A DNA stretch of 64,000 bases from Symsagittifera roscoffensis (Eukaryota > Xenacoelomorpha > Acoela > Convolutidae), in contig NC_087068.1 in NCBI RefSeq assembly GCF_963678635.1, positions 22,966,388-23,030,387 of the forward strand, given 5' to 3'. A program made the translations under genes and the position numbers. A model generated the notes under the pieces. The model saw only the letters and a list, made by a program, of their open reading frames with translations. It was not told the origin of the DNA and did no database searches. Positions 10,713 to 23,479 of this stretch are shown in pieces. How positions within the stretch are numbered: position 1 is the stretch's first letter; each line of letters opens with the position of its first letter.

Positions 10713-13700
10713 CTAAAAAAAGTGAAAAATCAGTACTAATGCAATCAGTACATGCATAAGCAGAAAAATCCTGTCCAAAAACGAAGAAACGAAGCGCCAA
10801 ACTTCATCAGAATAGTCTGCAGGTTTCGTCCGTGAACTCTTTCCAAGGTATCGTTTATCACTGGCGTCAGATAAATTGTTAGGAACATCTTCGTCAGCAA
10901 CCATCGTTTTCATTGCCATGTTTTGGCAGTTTTGAGTTGTATCCGATTCGTGTTTTTCAACTTCGGTTCTCTCAAGGTCTCTTTGGAAAGGTTCCAGTCC
11001 CAATAAGTACAAGAGTTTACAAGAAAACATTAACCGAATAGCGCTGTTGGACGGCATGTCGCGTTTGTTGAAATAGGTTGTCACAACTAAAAATTTGTAT
11101 ATCATAGCAAAACTCTGAACGTTTCGACTGCACTTAAAATCAGTTTAAAAATTTTCTGTTTGAAAAATGGACAAATGAATGATAGTTTTTCCATCATTTC
11201 ATTTTATACCCTTAGAGGAATGTATTATGTGTACCTTATTAAAAAACCCAAAGGATTTGCCTCAATTCAATTTGGAACGCTTTCAACCGACGCTTACGCT
11301 TGTTATGATGTCACAATATATCGCGCGTTAATTATTCCAAAATGGCCAAGTTAGCAATTTTCATACCACAATAACTTAACAGAAAATGGCCACAAGTGAT
11401 TTTTTGTAGATTTGAGCTCAAGACCACAAGAGTATGTAGATAGCATAATGGTTTCGTCAACAACGGCCAGCTGAAAATTCGAAAATTAACAAAAACCACC
11501 CGAAACATAAATGTACCCTTTTTTCTTCGAAAGTCGGAATGAGAAGATAGCGAAAAATTGGCTCTGTTGCACGCTGGAAAAGTAATTGTGACTTAAACAA
11601 GTAGCTTCGATACGTTGAGTTCAATTACGTTGAAAGTTTTCACAATTTTGCGTCTTGATAAGGCGTAAGCGGCCAATTAATCCGCCCATAAATCTTTCCA
11701 ATTTGAAGTGAAGTAAGATATTTGGTGTTAAAATTTCGCTACTAGAAGCTTACAAAATCACATTGTACTTAGCATAACGTGTGGGGGTTGGGGCTTAAAA
11801 TCAATCGGAAAACAGAACAAATTTTTCAAAAACAATTTTCAAGACTTCCCCTGATACGAGCAGTCTTGTTCAATTTTTTCAAGTTTGCATAGCGTGTGAG
11901 GGGGGAAGCTTACAAAAAGTTTGAAAAAACTTAGAACATTTTTATGAAATAAAGATATATTGTTTATCAAAACTGTTCTATAGAGCTTAAGAGGCAAACC
12001 GAAACATTCAAGACTTCGCCCTGATACACAAGCAGTCTTGTTGACTATTAAAACGCAATACTGACCCACCACTGCGAGTAGACAATTGGTAGCCAAATGT
12101 GCAAATACGAACTTCATACCCCTAATTGGCGACGGTAAATGAAGCGAACTTGCTGGGAGTATCTGCAAAAAGGACCCAGTGACAACCATTTGCGCTAACA
12201 AAACTGTCATTGCGAATGAAATTTTCTCGCCTGATTCAACTGGAATGAGAAACGTTAGAGCCGATAGAAAGTATAAAACCAAAAATGGAAACACTAATGC
12301 AGCCATGTAAAACTCCGGACGTCTCTGGATGCGAATTTGGAGGAACGCCACGTCTGTTTTGTGTTCGTGGAAATTTCCGGAATTGATTCCGACTTTGACT
12401 GGTGTGATTAGTGTCCATTGGTCATTAGGTATGAAGAATTGTAAGGGCAACTCGAGTTCATTTGTGACTTTGTTTCGCATGTATCCCTCGTAGAATTCTA
12501 TAAAAAAATGATCTAAAGGCGCTTTCGAAAAGTCTTAGCAGTTTTTTTTTGTATCATTTAAAATCAGTTCATCTAGGTTTCGCTTTTTTATTACGCCATT
12601 TTTTGAATTCACAATAAAAACGCCAAAATTAAGTTCTCACTTTTTTTTCGAATTTTCTTCAATTAGCAAAGTTTGACATAGGAAATCTTGATCAAACTAA
12701 AATAGAATTGACTGTTTTTTGAAAAATCGGGTTAATTAGTATATACCATTTTATTTTCTCAATAAAATCGATTGTTCTATTTACCTAACTACTTTTTGCT
12801 TACGATATTCGTAATATTATGATACCATTGCACTTACTTATCCGATAGTGGTTATTATTAGAGTGGTATGGGTTCAGCAGCACATCGCAAATTTGCTCAT
12901 CGTGGGGAAAACTTTTGACGTTGAACTTGCAAGAAGTTTCCATTGTCAGCTGAGAGGCCAACGCAACTACTTCTCCTGAGCTATACACTACTTGTTCAGC
13001 AAAGCTTTCGAACTTGACTTCGGTTGCTTTTGGAAGAACTAAAAGCAAATTTATACCTCGATGCTTGTTTAGTTTGACTACCTTGCTCAATAGGCTGTCT
13101 CAAAAAATTTTGGGAAAAAACTTTACTAGAGCTATGAACAAGATTGCTCCTATAACAAGGCAGAGCCCTGAATGTTCCCACCTTGAATATCAGCGATTTA
13201 TTTTTGGTGAAAAAAAAAACATTGGATTGGATCACTAGAATTTCTACAACACTATTATCGAACATCAAGTGCAAAAACTTGAGGCGCAAAATCCAACCGA
13301 ATATTTTGCCTCAATTCATTTTGAAAGTTTTGAAGTGCGGAATAAATAAAACAATTTGCGTTAGTTTCAACCTCAAAAATGAAGTCCTCAAAAATAAATG
13401 GCCAAATTGAACTGAGGCATACTATTAGGTAGGTCTATTTAAGAATTATAAATATATAACTTTGTTTTCGGCATAGCGTTTTCGGCAAGACGGGAGCTGA
13501 TTTTAAAAAAAAATTTCAAATATATTTCTTTTCTACAATTTCATTTAGCTTAATTTTAAACTAAACACCATAGACTTTCAGGGCTATGCCTTTATACGGG
13601 TCGTATTGTTAAATTGAAACCATCAAGTCGCTATTTTCAAAAATTAGAACAATGAGTTGAAATCTTTTATTAGTTATACATCTCACAACTCGCCAACAAA

Positions 13701-14872
13701 TACCAAGAAAATTGATGAAATAACGTCAATCCATTTAGCGTGACTGAGATACGGTGAACAAAAATTTCTGAAGTGTTTAACCTGAGCCAGCCAAAAAAAC
13801 TAATTTGTCACATAACGTTTTTATGTAAAAATTTTAAAGATAAAAAAAAATCTATATAAATGACATGATTTTATGGTACACAAAAAGTTTAATTTGTTTT
13901 TGGTTGGTATATACTTGGGCTGGCTTATTAACACTCAGGTAGTTTACAGCAGCTTGTCGCCGAAATTTTCTTCGGAAGCGATATTCTCATTTTCATTTAA
14001 CTAAAAATGCGGTTGTATAACGGAACAAGACTGCTCGAGTCAGTGCGCAATTTATCACTTTGTTCTTCAAATAGCGTTCGGATATGATTTTACTTGAAAA
14101 CAAATCAAGTTTTTTTTTAAAGGTTTTCAGTTTGCCAATTTTTTGCTGGATAAATCCCCCCATTGTACCTTGCAACAAGTTTCGCCCTTGTTCAGAAACA
14201 TTTGAACAGTTAAGCGCATACGAATTTTGTACCTTGTAATGAAAAAAGCCGCCAAAGCCTTCCCCCCTTTTCTCGCTCTCGAAAATTCTAGATCCGCCCC
14301 TGATTCCGTCCATTTTTTTTTCGAGCCCAGGACAGCAAGCATTAATTGTTCTGGCTGCCTTTTGATCGATATCAAGCTTTACGGATTTTAAACTCTTTTT
14401 TATGCGTTGGCAATATGATTTGATCAACTTGCCTGTCTCATCACTTCACTTTGCAATGATTTCTACTGAGTTAATGTTCAGTATCACTTTTTTTAGAGAT
14501 TTTGAGTTTACCTATGTCTGGTTTCCAAAATGTACTCGCGGGGACAAAGAATATATCAAGCAATCCATCACCAAAGTCAAATTTATTCCACGCTGCTCCT
14601 GGACATACATAGAAAACATCCAGTTCCATTTTGAGCTCCAGACTGCCTTTTTTCTCGTCAATATCTGTGATCTGGAGAAGATCTATGTAAAGCCAGACTG
14701 TCCGGTCTTGCAAATCATAGGGTGGAAAGTGTTTGGGAATTTGAGACTGCAAATGCTCTAACAGTAAGCGATCGTCAAACACTGATTGAGAAAAATTCAT
14801 CCAAGTTTCACATTTATGAAGCATAGCGAAAAAGAGAAGAAAAACGGCTAGATTTCCTGTTGTGAAAGACAT
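10713..14872 (-). CDS. Cys-loop ligand-gated ion channel subunit, nicotinic receptor-like (4 exons, 455 aa)
   Basis: Exons are 14512-14872, 12838-13038, 12066-12497 and 10713-11086. The joins keep frame and all introns are GT-AG. The ATG at 14872 begins a signal peptide. The ligand-binding domain holds FWKPDIV (about 116-121) and a 13-residue Cys-loop between C157 and C171 containing FPHDEQ. Membrane segments follow at roughly M1 248-270, M2 278-299 and M3 314-337. A cytoplasmic loop and M4, with the family's W..V...LDR start (WRFVSSFLDRIF), complete the protein. GEK at the cytoplasmic end of M2 is typical of cation-selective, acetylcholine-type channels. The tip of loop C (FHEHKTD) has no adjacent Cys pair, so this is not an alpha-type subunit. 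It probably forms a pentameric plasma-membrane channel, possibly with partners. Length and domain order are complete for the family. The ligand is unknown. Confidence 0.88.
11290..12052. repeat. Three fragments of the R repeat family within channel intron 3
   Basis: About 11290-11542 is a plus-oriented R fragment (AATATATCGCGCGTTAATTA to TCGAAAGTCGGAA). About 11650-11869 and 11885-12052 are minus-oriented fragments, each ending in the R terminus (CGAGCAGTCTTG or AAGCAGTCTTGTT). The last fragment ends about 13 bp from the exon 3 donor at 12065. Confidence 0.6.
14230..14302 (-). mobile_element. End of an hAT-like MITE in channel intron 1
   Basis: The sequence ends TCTAGATCCGCCCCTG at 14302, preceded by a C-rich stretch (CTTCCCCCCTTTTCTCG). 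This is the same terminal sequence as the complete element at 20198-20833. The other end could not be placed. Apparent minus-strand ORFs here (GSRIFESEKRGEGF, GADLEFSRARKGG) are products of this repeat, not genes. Confidence 0.6.
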
Positions 14873-15596
14873 TTTGGGTAAGAATTTTATGCGGAAATGA
14901 TCAAAATGTTCAACCGATTGATGATTTTTCTATATGAAGCAGAAAAATGAGTCGATATCGGTTGCTGAAAGTTGAGCTAAATTTACCATTTCAATTTTCT
15001 CAATCCAATCTTTTGAAAACGAACAATGAATGTTACGAGTGTTTCAATAAAAAATCGAATGCAATCTACGGATGAATGGAATGGTAAACGTTAGATATGC
15101 GCAGGTGGATTCGACAGCACAAACCCCGCCCTGAAAAAAATAGTTTTTCATTCGGCAATTGTTTTTTGTTTATATTTTTTGAACTACTAAGACTGTGATT
15201 TTATTCGGATGATTGAATGGGGTTCGTTCATTTTCATTTTTCCCATTAAGAAACAATGTAAGGCGTCTTCCGGGTAAAAAGAAATATCTACGTTTCAAAA
15301 GAAATGTTTCGATAGCCGCGAAGTGAACAAAATTTTTTAGTTTTCTCTTAGCAAGAATATCGAATTGTACCAGAATGTAATATAATTTTTTTTCGGGTTT
15401 TTCGGTCTCTATATTCTTGGGTCTCTATATTTGAGCTTTTCGACCGTATTAAGTCCATATTTTTGTGTTTGATAAACAATTGCATACTTTTCATATGCTT
15501 TGATCGATTTAGGGTTTGTCTAACGGATTTTATATCTTGCGAAAACTGCGAAAACTGATTTGCTCAATTTACAGTTTCAGTTGTTGCATATACGAT
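14873..15596. other. Upstream region of the channel gene, no gene seen
   Basis: This stretch lies 5' of the minus-strand channel gene and should include its promoter and 5' UTR. No convincing TATA box or initiator could be singled out in AT-rich sequence. Confidence 0.4.
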
Positions 15597-15896
15597 CAGG
15601 GGCGGATTTGACGGGGGGTGGACGCCCTTCTTCTCCCAGGGACTCGACCCACTCATCAACAAAAATGTCTCTATTTGGTATTATTTTATCCGTTTTCGGC
15701 CGACCAACCCTAAAGCCGCTTTTGGCGCCAATATATAATTTTGAAGCGGAATGCGCACCCAAAAAATGAACTTGCGCCGAAAAAATGAAAAGCCCAAAAA
15801 CTTTGGTCAAACTAAAATCAATTTGGTCGAACTAAAAAAAGGCCGAGAACTTTTTTTGAGAAACCGACACCCTCGAGAAAATCTTACACCCGCTCT
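15597..15896 (+). mobile_element. Degenerate hAT-like MITE, ~300 bp
   Basis: It begins CAGGGGCGGATTTGACG and ends near CTCGAGAAAATCTTACACCC, which resembles the ends of the 20198-20833 element. The internal stretch 'GGGACTCGACCCACTCA' recurs in other copies. No clear target duplication is seen. Confidence 0.55.
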
Positions 15897-17880
15897 TAAT
15901 ATCACAAATATTGATAATACGTTGAATGCGTGTTCAAATTTTTAAAAGTTTGAAGAAATCTTCTTTCCAAATTTATTTGAACATATTAATTTTCTTCTGA
16001 ATAAAATGATAGTTAAATTTTAAAAATCACCAGATAAAAGCATGAAAATTGTTCTATGAAAAAGCAGAAACCCAGGCTGGCTTCTAAAGCACATTCAAGT
16101 TTTTAGTACGATACTTCATTTATGACATTAAAAACAAAGTTAACCAATTTATATCGAGTTGTATGACTAAAAACCATCAACTTTCATTCAAGGGCAATTG
16201 TTTTTATTGCAACTTCATAATGGTAACTGGATGTTTTATTTCTGACTGTAATTAGATTAATTTTTAATTATTGTTTTTCACTGTCGAATGATTGTTAAAA
16301 AGAATTGACCTCCTTGTTTGATTAGTCAAAAATTAACTTCAATTTTTCTTGGTTCCAGACGTAGGACAAAAATAGCATTGAAAAGCCAAATTTGAAAAAA
16401 AATTTAGTTTATTTGAGACTGAGTTATTTTGGTAGAGACTTCTTAAAAAGTTCAAACATGTTTCAGAAGAATATAATTTTGAAAAAATAGCGTTAAATTA
16501 AAAAAAAAAGATTTTAAGGAAAAATGATTTTAAAGAATAAAAGGTTTTTTAAGGAAAATGACTTTGTTGCCTACCTTGACTATATTTTGTTCAATGTATT
16601 TTCATACTTTTACTTAAAAATCTCAAAATAAAACCACGGATAGAGACTATGAGGTAAAGCATCACTCTTTTTTGCAAGAAAAAAAACAACTGCGATTTGA
16701 AAATGATAGTTATATCATAAATTATATTTAAATTTTTTGTATTAATTTTTTTTTTCAAATTAGTGTCGTTTATGTGCATGGTATGATGTAAGAACTTTAT
16801 AAACGCACGAAACAAAATTGAATTAGGCATAGTTGAAAAATTTTTCAAAAAATCTCTACATGAAACTTCCAAAAACTATTTTCTCGGAACATAACTACTT
16901 TGTTTTTCATTACTTCTTGAAATAAATGTTTTTCAAAAAAAAATTATTCTAAGATCTTGCTATAAGACCTACTCGCTGTACTCGCTGGAATTTGTTTAAT
17001 TTGTGTTTAATCGTCGACACTGCAATAAAAATGCAATAAAGAGCAACGTTTCGAGAAAAAAAAAACCATTTGCCAAATCACATCTGAAAGGGCGTTAATA
17101 CGATGTATCACTCGAGCCATTCCAATAATTGTCTTTGGTACCTACTTTTGCGTGGGAAGCAAAAAAAAACAGAAAAAAAACTAAAATGCACTCGAAGACA
17201 AATTTTTCTTTTTGTCCAATTGTTGTCCAATTGTTCTCTCCAATTTCAATGATTTGAACAGAAACCGAAAAATTGAAATCTAAATGCATTTATGAGCTGA
17301 TAAGTACTTTTTCAATTATTTTGATCTTCTGCTAGATAATTTTATTGATAAGTAATTCAATTCTAAAGCTTATAAACCTGGAAAACATCAGGCACTCAAG
17401 AAGTAAGAAGACTGTTCGTATTGACGCGAAAACTTGATTGTCCCAACTTCGTTGTAACGCTAATGAAAAAAGCTTAGTTGAAAAAATATTTCTGCAAAAC
17501 TTTAAAGTTTTTCATCTTATTCTGAAAAGTTTACCTCTTCCGTCACACGATATGTTAAGTACAAAAAATTAGATTGTATGCCTGGTACGTATAAGTAAGT
17601 TCAATTTGCTGGCTTCAATTTAATTTGGAAATGCTTGAAATGCTGCTTCAATAGGAAGAAACATATCGCTTCATATCCTAAATTGAATTATAAATAGTCC
17701 AAATTTCAAATCCTCATAATTTTACGAAAGAAGAAGACAGATGTAAAAAAAAATCACTCTTTTTGAGCCCGGGTTCAATAGTTTTCAGACTGTGTTAGAA
17801 ACGCCTCCAAAAGTTATTGAAGCAGGTTATCCTAATAATAACTGCTATCGAGAGTTTCTGTACCGCCCTTTCCGCAAAAA
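15897..17880. other. AT-rich noncoding DNA, no gene seen
   Basis: Long A and T runs with no exon-like segment. Open frames at 16591-16872 and 17095-17289 (minus) are low-complexity, lack homologous motifs and are not called. Confidence 0.45.
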
Positions 17881-17884
17881 AATG

Positions 17885-18438
17885 AACAAGTCTGATTGTA
17901 TCAGGGAAAAGCTCCGAATGTTCCGTGCCTTTTAAAATCTATAACGCAGTGAGAGCATGAATACATTGAATGAAATAAAAATAAAATAATTTTTTTTTCA
18001 ATTTGAGATTTTTTGCGAAAATCATCAACCCACACGCCATATAAAATACAAAGTGATAGACTCTGCTCCTAGTAACAAATTATTTATTGCAATTCAGCTT
18101 CCTTCAATCAATTTGCAATGATTTCTAAGACTGATTATCTCCGCTTAAGTGTTAATAGCGCGAATTATATCGCGCGTTAATTGTCCCAAATTGGCCGAAA
18201 AGGCAATCCTTAAGCCCCATAACTTTACAAAATATTATCAGAGTAAAACATTTTTTCAATTTTAAGCTCCGAACAACAATACCTTTCGAATGATACAAAA
18301 AATTCTGTCAAAAATGGCTAGTTAAAAAGTCGAAATTTGTCTGAATAAAAAAACTGATCCCGAGCACAAATATTCCGTTAATTTTGTTACGAAAATCGGA
18401 ACAAAAATTTTTCCAATAATTCGTATTGCGTTGATAGA
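17885..18438 (+). repeat. R repeat copy, near full length
   Basis: It runs from TGTATCAGGG through the shared middle (CACACGCCATATAAAATAC) and the palindromic block near 18150-18180 (GTTAATAGCGCGAATTATA, CGCGCGTTAATTG) to a 3' end near ATTCCGTTAATTTTG at 18370-18400. Compare 33545-34036. Confidence 0.65.
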
Positions 18439-19006
18439 CTTGCACACCAAACGACTTTTCTTGAATTGTTTCAGCAAAAAGCAGGTGAATGAGAAGAGGC
18501 TCGGAAATCATTTTTCGAGCTGGCAAAAAAGCTGCTTAAAAATAAAAGTAATTATCAAATTATCAAGCAAAATTTTTGTATGCTGATGAGGAGAGTTTTC
18601 ATCTAATCATCAGCGTTTTTGCTGGCTCGTTTCTTGCTGGCTCGCGCAAAATTGAAAGTTTTTTGAAATTTGTTCAACGCTTTAAAGTTATCTTTCAATT
18701 TTTTGAACTACCTGAAAATTCAAATAAAAATGGCGTCCGAATTAATCTTGCAAAAATTGGAGTCATTTTAATTATTTCTCATCCTCTGGTAGCTTGTAGA
18801 AAATTGCCACCCCAAAAAGAATTAATTCAACGGTTAACTTTTAGTGAATTGTGTACCTAGTAGCAAATATCTCTCCCCTAATGCACAAAGAGCTAAAAAC
18901 TAGTTGCATATATCTTGTAATAAACATATATTTGTTCCTTTTTATGATATATTTTCAAGCATAACAGAATTCAGCATTACATTATACAAATAAAATAAGT
19001 TGATAT

Positions 19007-19386
19007 TTAGAAGAAACTTTTTGCACAAATGGCTGTCAAAACAATCAGCCCGATATTGGTCGCATTCTTTTTCGCGAAACAGCACTTGTATTCATCGCTG
19101 AAGCACGTCAAATCCACTTCAAAAAAATTTCTACAATCTTCGCATGTTTTAGTACCACAGTTCGTACGACTGCAGTGCTTTTTGTAGCATTCTTTGTCAT
19201 GTTTTGAGTTTTCTATGTCGAAGCAAATTGCTATTTCTAGTTGAGATTCGGCGCTGCAATGCCATTCAGAATACTCTTTTTCGTCCATTTTGGCTAGCTT
19301 GATAAATCCGGTTTCGTCCAAAGCATCCTCTAATCCGCCCCAAAAGCATTCTGATGAAGGCAATCCAGCCAAAATCAGGATAGAAA
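19007..19386 (-). CDS. Terminal exon of a secreted/GPI-like Cys-rich protein
   Basis: The minus-strand exon starts after an acceptor (ATTTTCAG, exon from 19386) with 2 nt completing a codon. It then reads SILILAGLPSSECFW, which looks like the tail of a signal peptide with cleavage near PSS/EC. The mature part is about 110 residues and contains about a dozen Cys (patterns CYKKHCSRTNC, CEDC, KCC). A hydrophobic C-terminus (NIGLIVLTAICA) precedes the stop at 19007 and could be a GPI-attachment signal. No known family is recognised. The first exon with the start codon was not identified; a GTAAG in the sequence just upstream would leave an intron of only 17 nt and was rejected. Function unknown; probably extracellular. 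Confidence 0.55.
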
Positions 19387-20197
19387 CTGAAAATATCTCT
19401 TACTTGAGTGCGCAGTATGTATGAAAGTTCGATTTGATCGCTTTGGTCCAGCAGTGGATCTAGATTTTCTAGTGAGTGAGCGACCTTTATCGGTCCATTT
19501 TTTCCCACGAAAATTTTGAGGCATTATTTTTCCGAAACGCTGCGGAACACAAAAAAAACGTATATTTTTCGCTAAATCCGTCGAAGATACTATAAATTAC
19601 TCTCTTGAAAAAATTGTGATCCTAAACTTCATCGCAGTTGGTCTGAAAGAATTTTGAACTGCTCAAAATATGCGGGTAGGTTCCTTAATGGTTCTTCAAG
19701 ATATTTATTTAAAAATAAATACACATAACTTTCCTTCTCATTGTTTTGAAAGTGTCACTTTGAATACAATTGCTGTGCCAAATAAAACTGAAGATTGCTT
19801 CCTCGTAGATCAACAGTTTTGAGATTTGTTTAAGATGAAGCCTTTTATAAATAGACAGCCTTTTATAAATTGGTTGCAGCTTGTGAAAGAAAAAGTTTGA
19901 TCGAGATTCTGCAAAAGAGCATTAACCTACCAACAAAACTGGAAAGGCCCTCAATGTTCCGACTGCCTTTTAAGGTCTATGGAGCAGTAATAGCATGAAA
20001 AATTAAATGTAAAAAATACATAAATACTTTTTAAATTTGAGGTTTTTGCGAAAATCATCACCCCACACGCCATACAAAAAACAAATTGATAAATTTCGCT
20101 TCTAGTAACAAATCAATTACGGCAAATAAGCTTCTTTGAACCAATTTGGAACGATTTCTAAGACAAACAAGACTGCTCGTATGTCAGGGCTAAGCCC

Positions 20198-20833
20198 CAG
20201 GGGCGGATCTAGGATTTTCTCAAAGGGGGGGGGGCGGATTTTCAAAAAAACTTCAAATATTTTGTCAACCATTTTTTTTAGTTCGAACAAATTGATTCTC
20301 CAAGGTCTCCCAAAGCACTACGGCTCTTTTTCCTCCCCCCCCCCCCCCCACCTGCAAAATTTTACTAGTGAAATTTTGTTCACTTTATTCGAATGTTACA
20401 AAAATTGGCATGCGAACTAACTAGACCATGACAAACATTTTTAGTCTTCATAATTAACCTTGTAAAACCCTTATTTACACCACAAAATTGACGCTCATGT
20501 GAGGTGGGGGGGGGGGGAAGGAAAAAAATCCAGCACTACAAAGACTGTGTTTGGTCCAAAATTTCTGCATCGCAGGCAATTTGGTTTTTTTTTTTTAAAA
20601 AAAAACAAGTCAAAAAAGGCTTTTTTGGAAAATTTTTTCCAAAAAATCGCGTTTTTTTTTGGCGCGCGCTCCCCTCTTGAATTTAGTATATATTGGCGTC
20701 CTTAGAAAGTTTTGGGTCCGTCAGCAAAAATGGGTATCTCAAAATAGTACAAAGGAGTACCCTTTGGGTCGTCAGGGGTCGAATCCCTGAGGGGAGGGGA
20801 AGGGTCCGCCCCTTTCACCTAATTCCGCCCCTG
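20198..20833 (+). mobile_element. Complete hAT-like MITE, 636 bp, with 8 bp target duplication
   Basis: Terminal inverted repeats are CAGGGGCGGA and TCCGCCCCTG. An exact 8 bp duplication, CTAAGCCC, flanks them at 20190-20197 and 20834-20841. Both features fit the hAT transposon superfamily. The interior is low-complexity (G8-10, C11 and T runs) with no transposase, so the element is non-autonomous. It sits inside an R repeat near the CAGGGC.AAGCCCTGA motif. The apparent frame RGGSRIFSKGG is an artefact of its end. Confidence 0.85.
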
Positions 20834-21384
20834 CTAAGCCCTGACACTATTCTGTCTCTCCCTTAAATTATATTGAATAGTTTTTCAATTTGGAACAATT
20901 TGTTGCGCGGGATAATTCGCAACGCATAAATAAATCGCGTTACGCTCTCAGCAATTTGAACTTGTCGAAATTAAGACCAGAATATGGCCAATTTGGCAAT
21001 ATTTAAAACCCCGGAACTTTCCTAAAAATAATCGGAGATAAACATTTTTTTTGAAATTGAACTTGGGAAGTCGATATATTCAATGGGTATAAAAATGTTA
21101 GTTGAAAACTATTATTTCGATTGGCAAAAATTGACTGGATAAAAAAACCACAGTGAGCACAAATATTCCGATTTTTTCGAAAGTCGGAACAATTAAATCT
21201 CCGCTGAAGCGTTAATAGCGCGACTTATATTGCGCGTTAATTGTCCCAAATTGGCCAAACATCGATTGGCAATCTTTAAACACCATAAAATTACAAAAAA
21301 AGAACACATGTGAATTTTTTTTTCAAATTGAAGCTTAGAAAAACAATAACTTTTGATTGATATTGAGAAAATCCAGTCAAAAAT

Positions 21385-21720
21385 GGCTCTTTTTGCGCAA
21401 TCCCGTTGTTACTTCTATTTTGTTGAAAAAAAAGTTGAAAAAGACGCACCTACAAAGAAGCTCGTTAAAATTCATCCCAAAAATACTCTAGACCGCTTTT
21501 AAACAAATTTTTTCTCAAACTTCAATCTGGGTGCCTTTTTTCTTACAACTGTCAGATTGCCTTCTTGATAATAACAATCTATCTAAAGTTTATGCAATTT
21601 TTGGCGCCAGCAATTAAAAATATATGAATTTCCGTTCAAAATTCATTTTTCTTCTACATTTCGAGATAATATGATGCAAAATTTTGTTAACTATATTATC
21701 AAAAATAATCAACCTCAGTA
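21385..21720 (+). repeat. Direct repeat, unit 1 (with 22478-22830)
   Basis: The stretch containing TTGCGCAATCCC, CTCTAGACC.CTTTTAAAC, ACAACTGTCAGATTG and TTTGGCGCCAGCA is repeated in the same order and orientation at 22478-22830. Unit 1 interrupts an R copy, so it is itself an insertion. No coding potential is seen. Confidence 0.6.
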
Positions 21721-22477
21721 TAAAACCTGTCTCTTTTCAAATTTTAGAACAACAATACCTTTTGAATGGTTTTGAGAAAGTTTTGTCCAAAATGGCTAGT
21801 TAAAAAGTCGATATTTTTCTGAAGGAAAAAAACTGGTCCCGAGCACAAATATTCCGTTAATTTCGTTACGAAAGTTGGAACAAAAACAGCTTAAACATGT
21901 GATAAAAATTATTTAGTAGAATGCAAAGTCTGGCCTATTTCTTGCAAATGGATGCAAATCATGCAAAAATCAATTCAATTTGAACGGAAAATCGGGTAAT
22001 TATACTAGGTCCAAAAACTGACTACCTAAACACTAAACAAATCACTCGGTCATGGTCATGCTTTAAAAAATTTCAAAAAAAGGAAAACTTCATTTGGATT
22101 TTCCTAAACATCAAATCGATTGTAATTGATTGCGTTTTTTACTTCCATGCTACTACATTTCAATAGCTACTATAAAAATGTATATTTTGGTATATATTAT
22201 TTACAAGCTACCGAAGGTTCGAACAAACAATTTATACAGATAAACTACAGATTCAATGCCGTATCATGTACAGGTTTTATACATATTATATACAGATTTC
22301 ATACGGCCCTAATTTTAGTTTATACAGATTAAATATTGATTGTCTTGGGTATCAGTTATTTCGAGTAAATTGAAAAAAATATATTATTTCCTTATTTTTT
22401 TTCAGGTGACTTTTTGTGCTAGTTTTTGAGCGGTAATCTTTGCAGAGAAACTGTAATCTTTGCTCTTGTGCAAAAAC

Positions 22478-22830
22478 ATTTTTTTAAAGGAACTTTTGCG
22501 CAATCCCATTGTTTTTTGTATTTTTTTTAAAACAGTTCAGACCCACCTACAAAGTAGCTGATTAAAAGTCATCCCAAAAACACTCTAGACCACTTTTAAA
22601 CAAAATTTTTTCTCAAACTTCAATCTGAGTGCCTTTTTTCTTACAACTGTCAGATTGTTTTTTGATAATAACAATTTATCTATTGTTTAGGTTTTTTTTG
22701 GCGCCAGCATTTTAATTTCAAAGCAAGTATATAAATTTTTAATTGCATATTATAAATTTATTAATTATATAAATTAATTTTTTATTTCCTCTACTTTTCG
22801 AGATAATATGATGCAAAGTTTATTATTAAC
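22478..22830 (+). repeat. Direct repeat, unit 2 (with 21385-21720)
   Basis: Second copy of the repeat described at 21385-21720, ending in the same CGAGATAATATGATGCAAA block. The region 21890-22470 between them holds no gene. Around 22230-22330 there is a run of degenerate TATACAG-TT units. Confidence 0.6.
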
Positions 22831-23479
22831 AAAAAATAGTCAACCTTTATTATCAAAAAAAATCAACCTTTGTATTAGTTCTGTATCATCTGGTTCACTC
22901 AGAAAAAAAAAGCATATCTATAGTTCCGATTTAGAACAAGGAGTTTTCCATTTACCCCTGTATTTAAGCATTGGAGGTCGGAGAGTTGGAGGAAAATACT
23001 TAAATTGAGCTTTCTTTGAGCAGGTTGTGTAGTTTTCCATCATAAAATTTTAAAGTTTGTTCCGGTTCAAGTTGTGACAGCTCAACTTTAAATTGTTCGT
23101 AAAGTTCAATTAAAAGTTGTTTTTTGAATGGAAAACAGATTAAGCTCTACGATAATCAAAGTTCAAATACCCAGTAAAGTCTTGGTAAATATTGAGGCAG
23201 CTCAGTCACTTTATTGGATATCTTGTCGCTTCATTGGATTGGATCGGAAATTGGGACGTTTTTAACGTTTCGAAACTTATGTGCGAGATCTGTTTTCGAT
23301 TTTAGAAAATTGATCTGTGCTTTTGGTGTCAAGGGTGAATTGGAATTGAGAGACAAGCATTTAAAATGTGAGTGAATTCCACTTATAAAACTTCCGTGGA
23401 TTCTGCGCTCAAACACGTCAAACGTAATTTTTTGTGGACACTTTAATTTTTTCGTGGTTTCCTTAACGAGAAACTTAAA

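Larger units (their letters stand above)
19945..21885 (+). repeat. Nested cluster of R repeat copies
   Basis: At least three R units sit head to tail. The first is about 19945-20165. The second is 20166-21190, split by the hAT-like MITE at 20198-20833. The third starts about 21195 with CGTTAATAGCGCGACTTAT, breaks near 21390 and resumes at about 21735-21885. All end in the GAGCACAAATATTCCG and AAAGTCGGAAC/AAAGTTGGAAC block. A new R starts in the middle of the preceding R, so the copies are nested insertions, not tandem duplications. Confidence 0.6.

Noticed and set aside
14127-14427. Minus-strand frames of 82 and 144 aa with GSRIFESEKRG / GADLEFSRARKGG
   Set aside because: The sequence is the end of an hAT-like MITE inside a channel intron. 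The same pseudo-peptide recurs at 20136-20420 for the same reason.
18576-18860. 94-aa plus-strand frame with hydrophobic patches
   Set aside because: It starts at the edge of an R repeat, has no splice support or family motif, and its codon use looks like flanking noncoding DNA.
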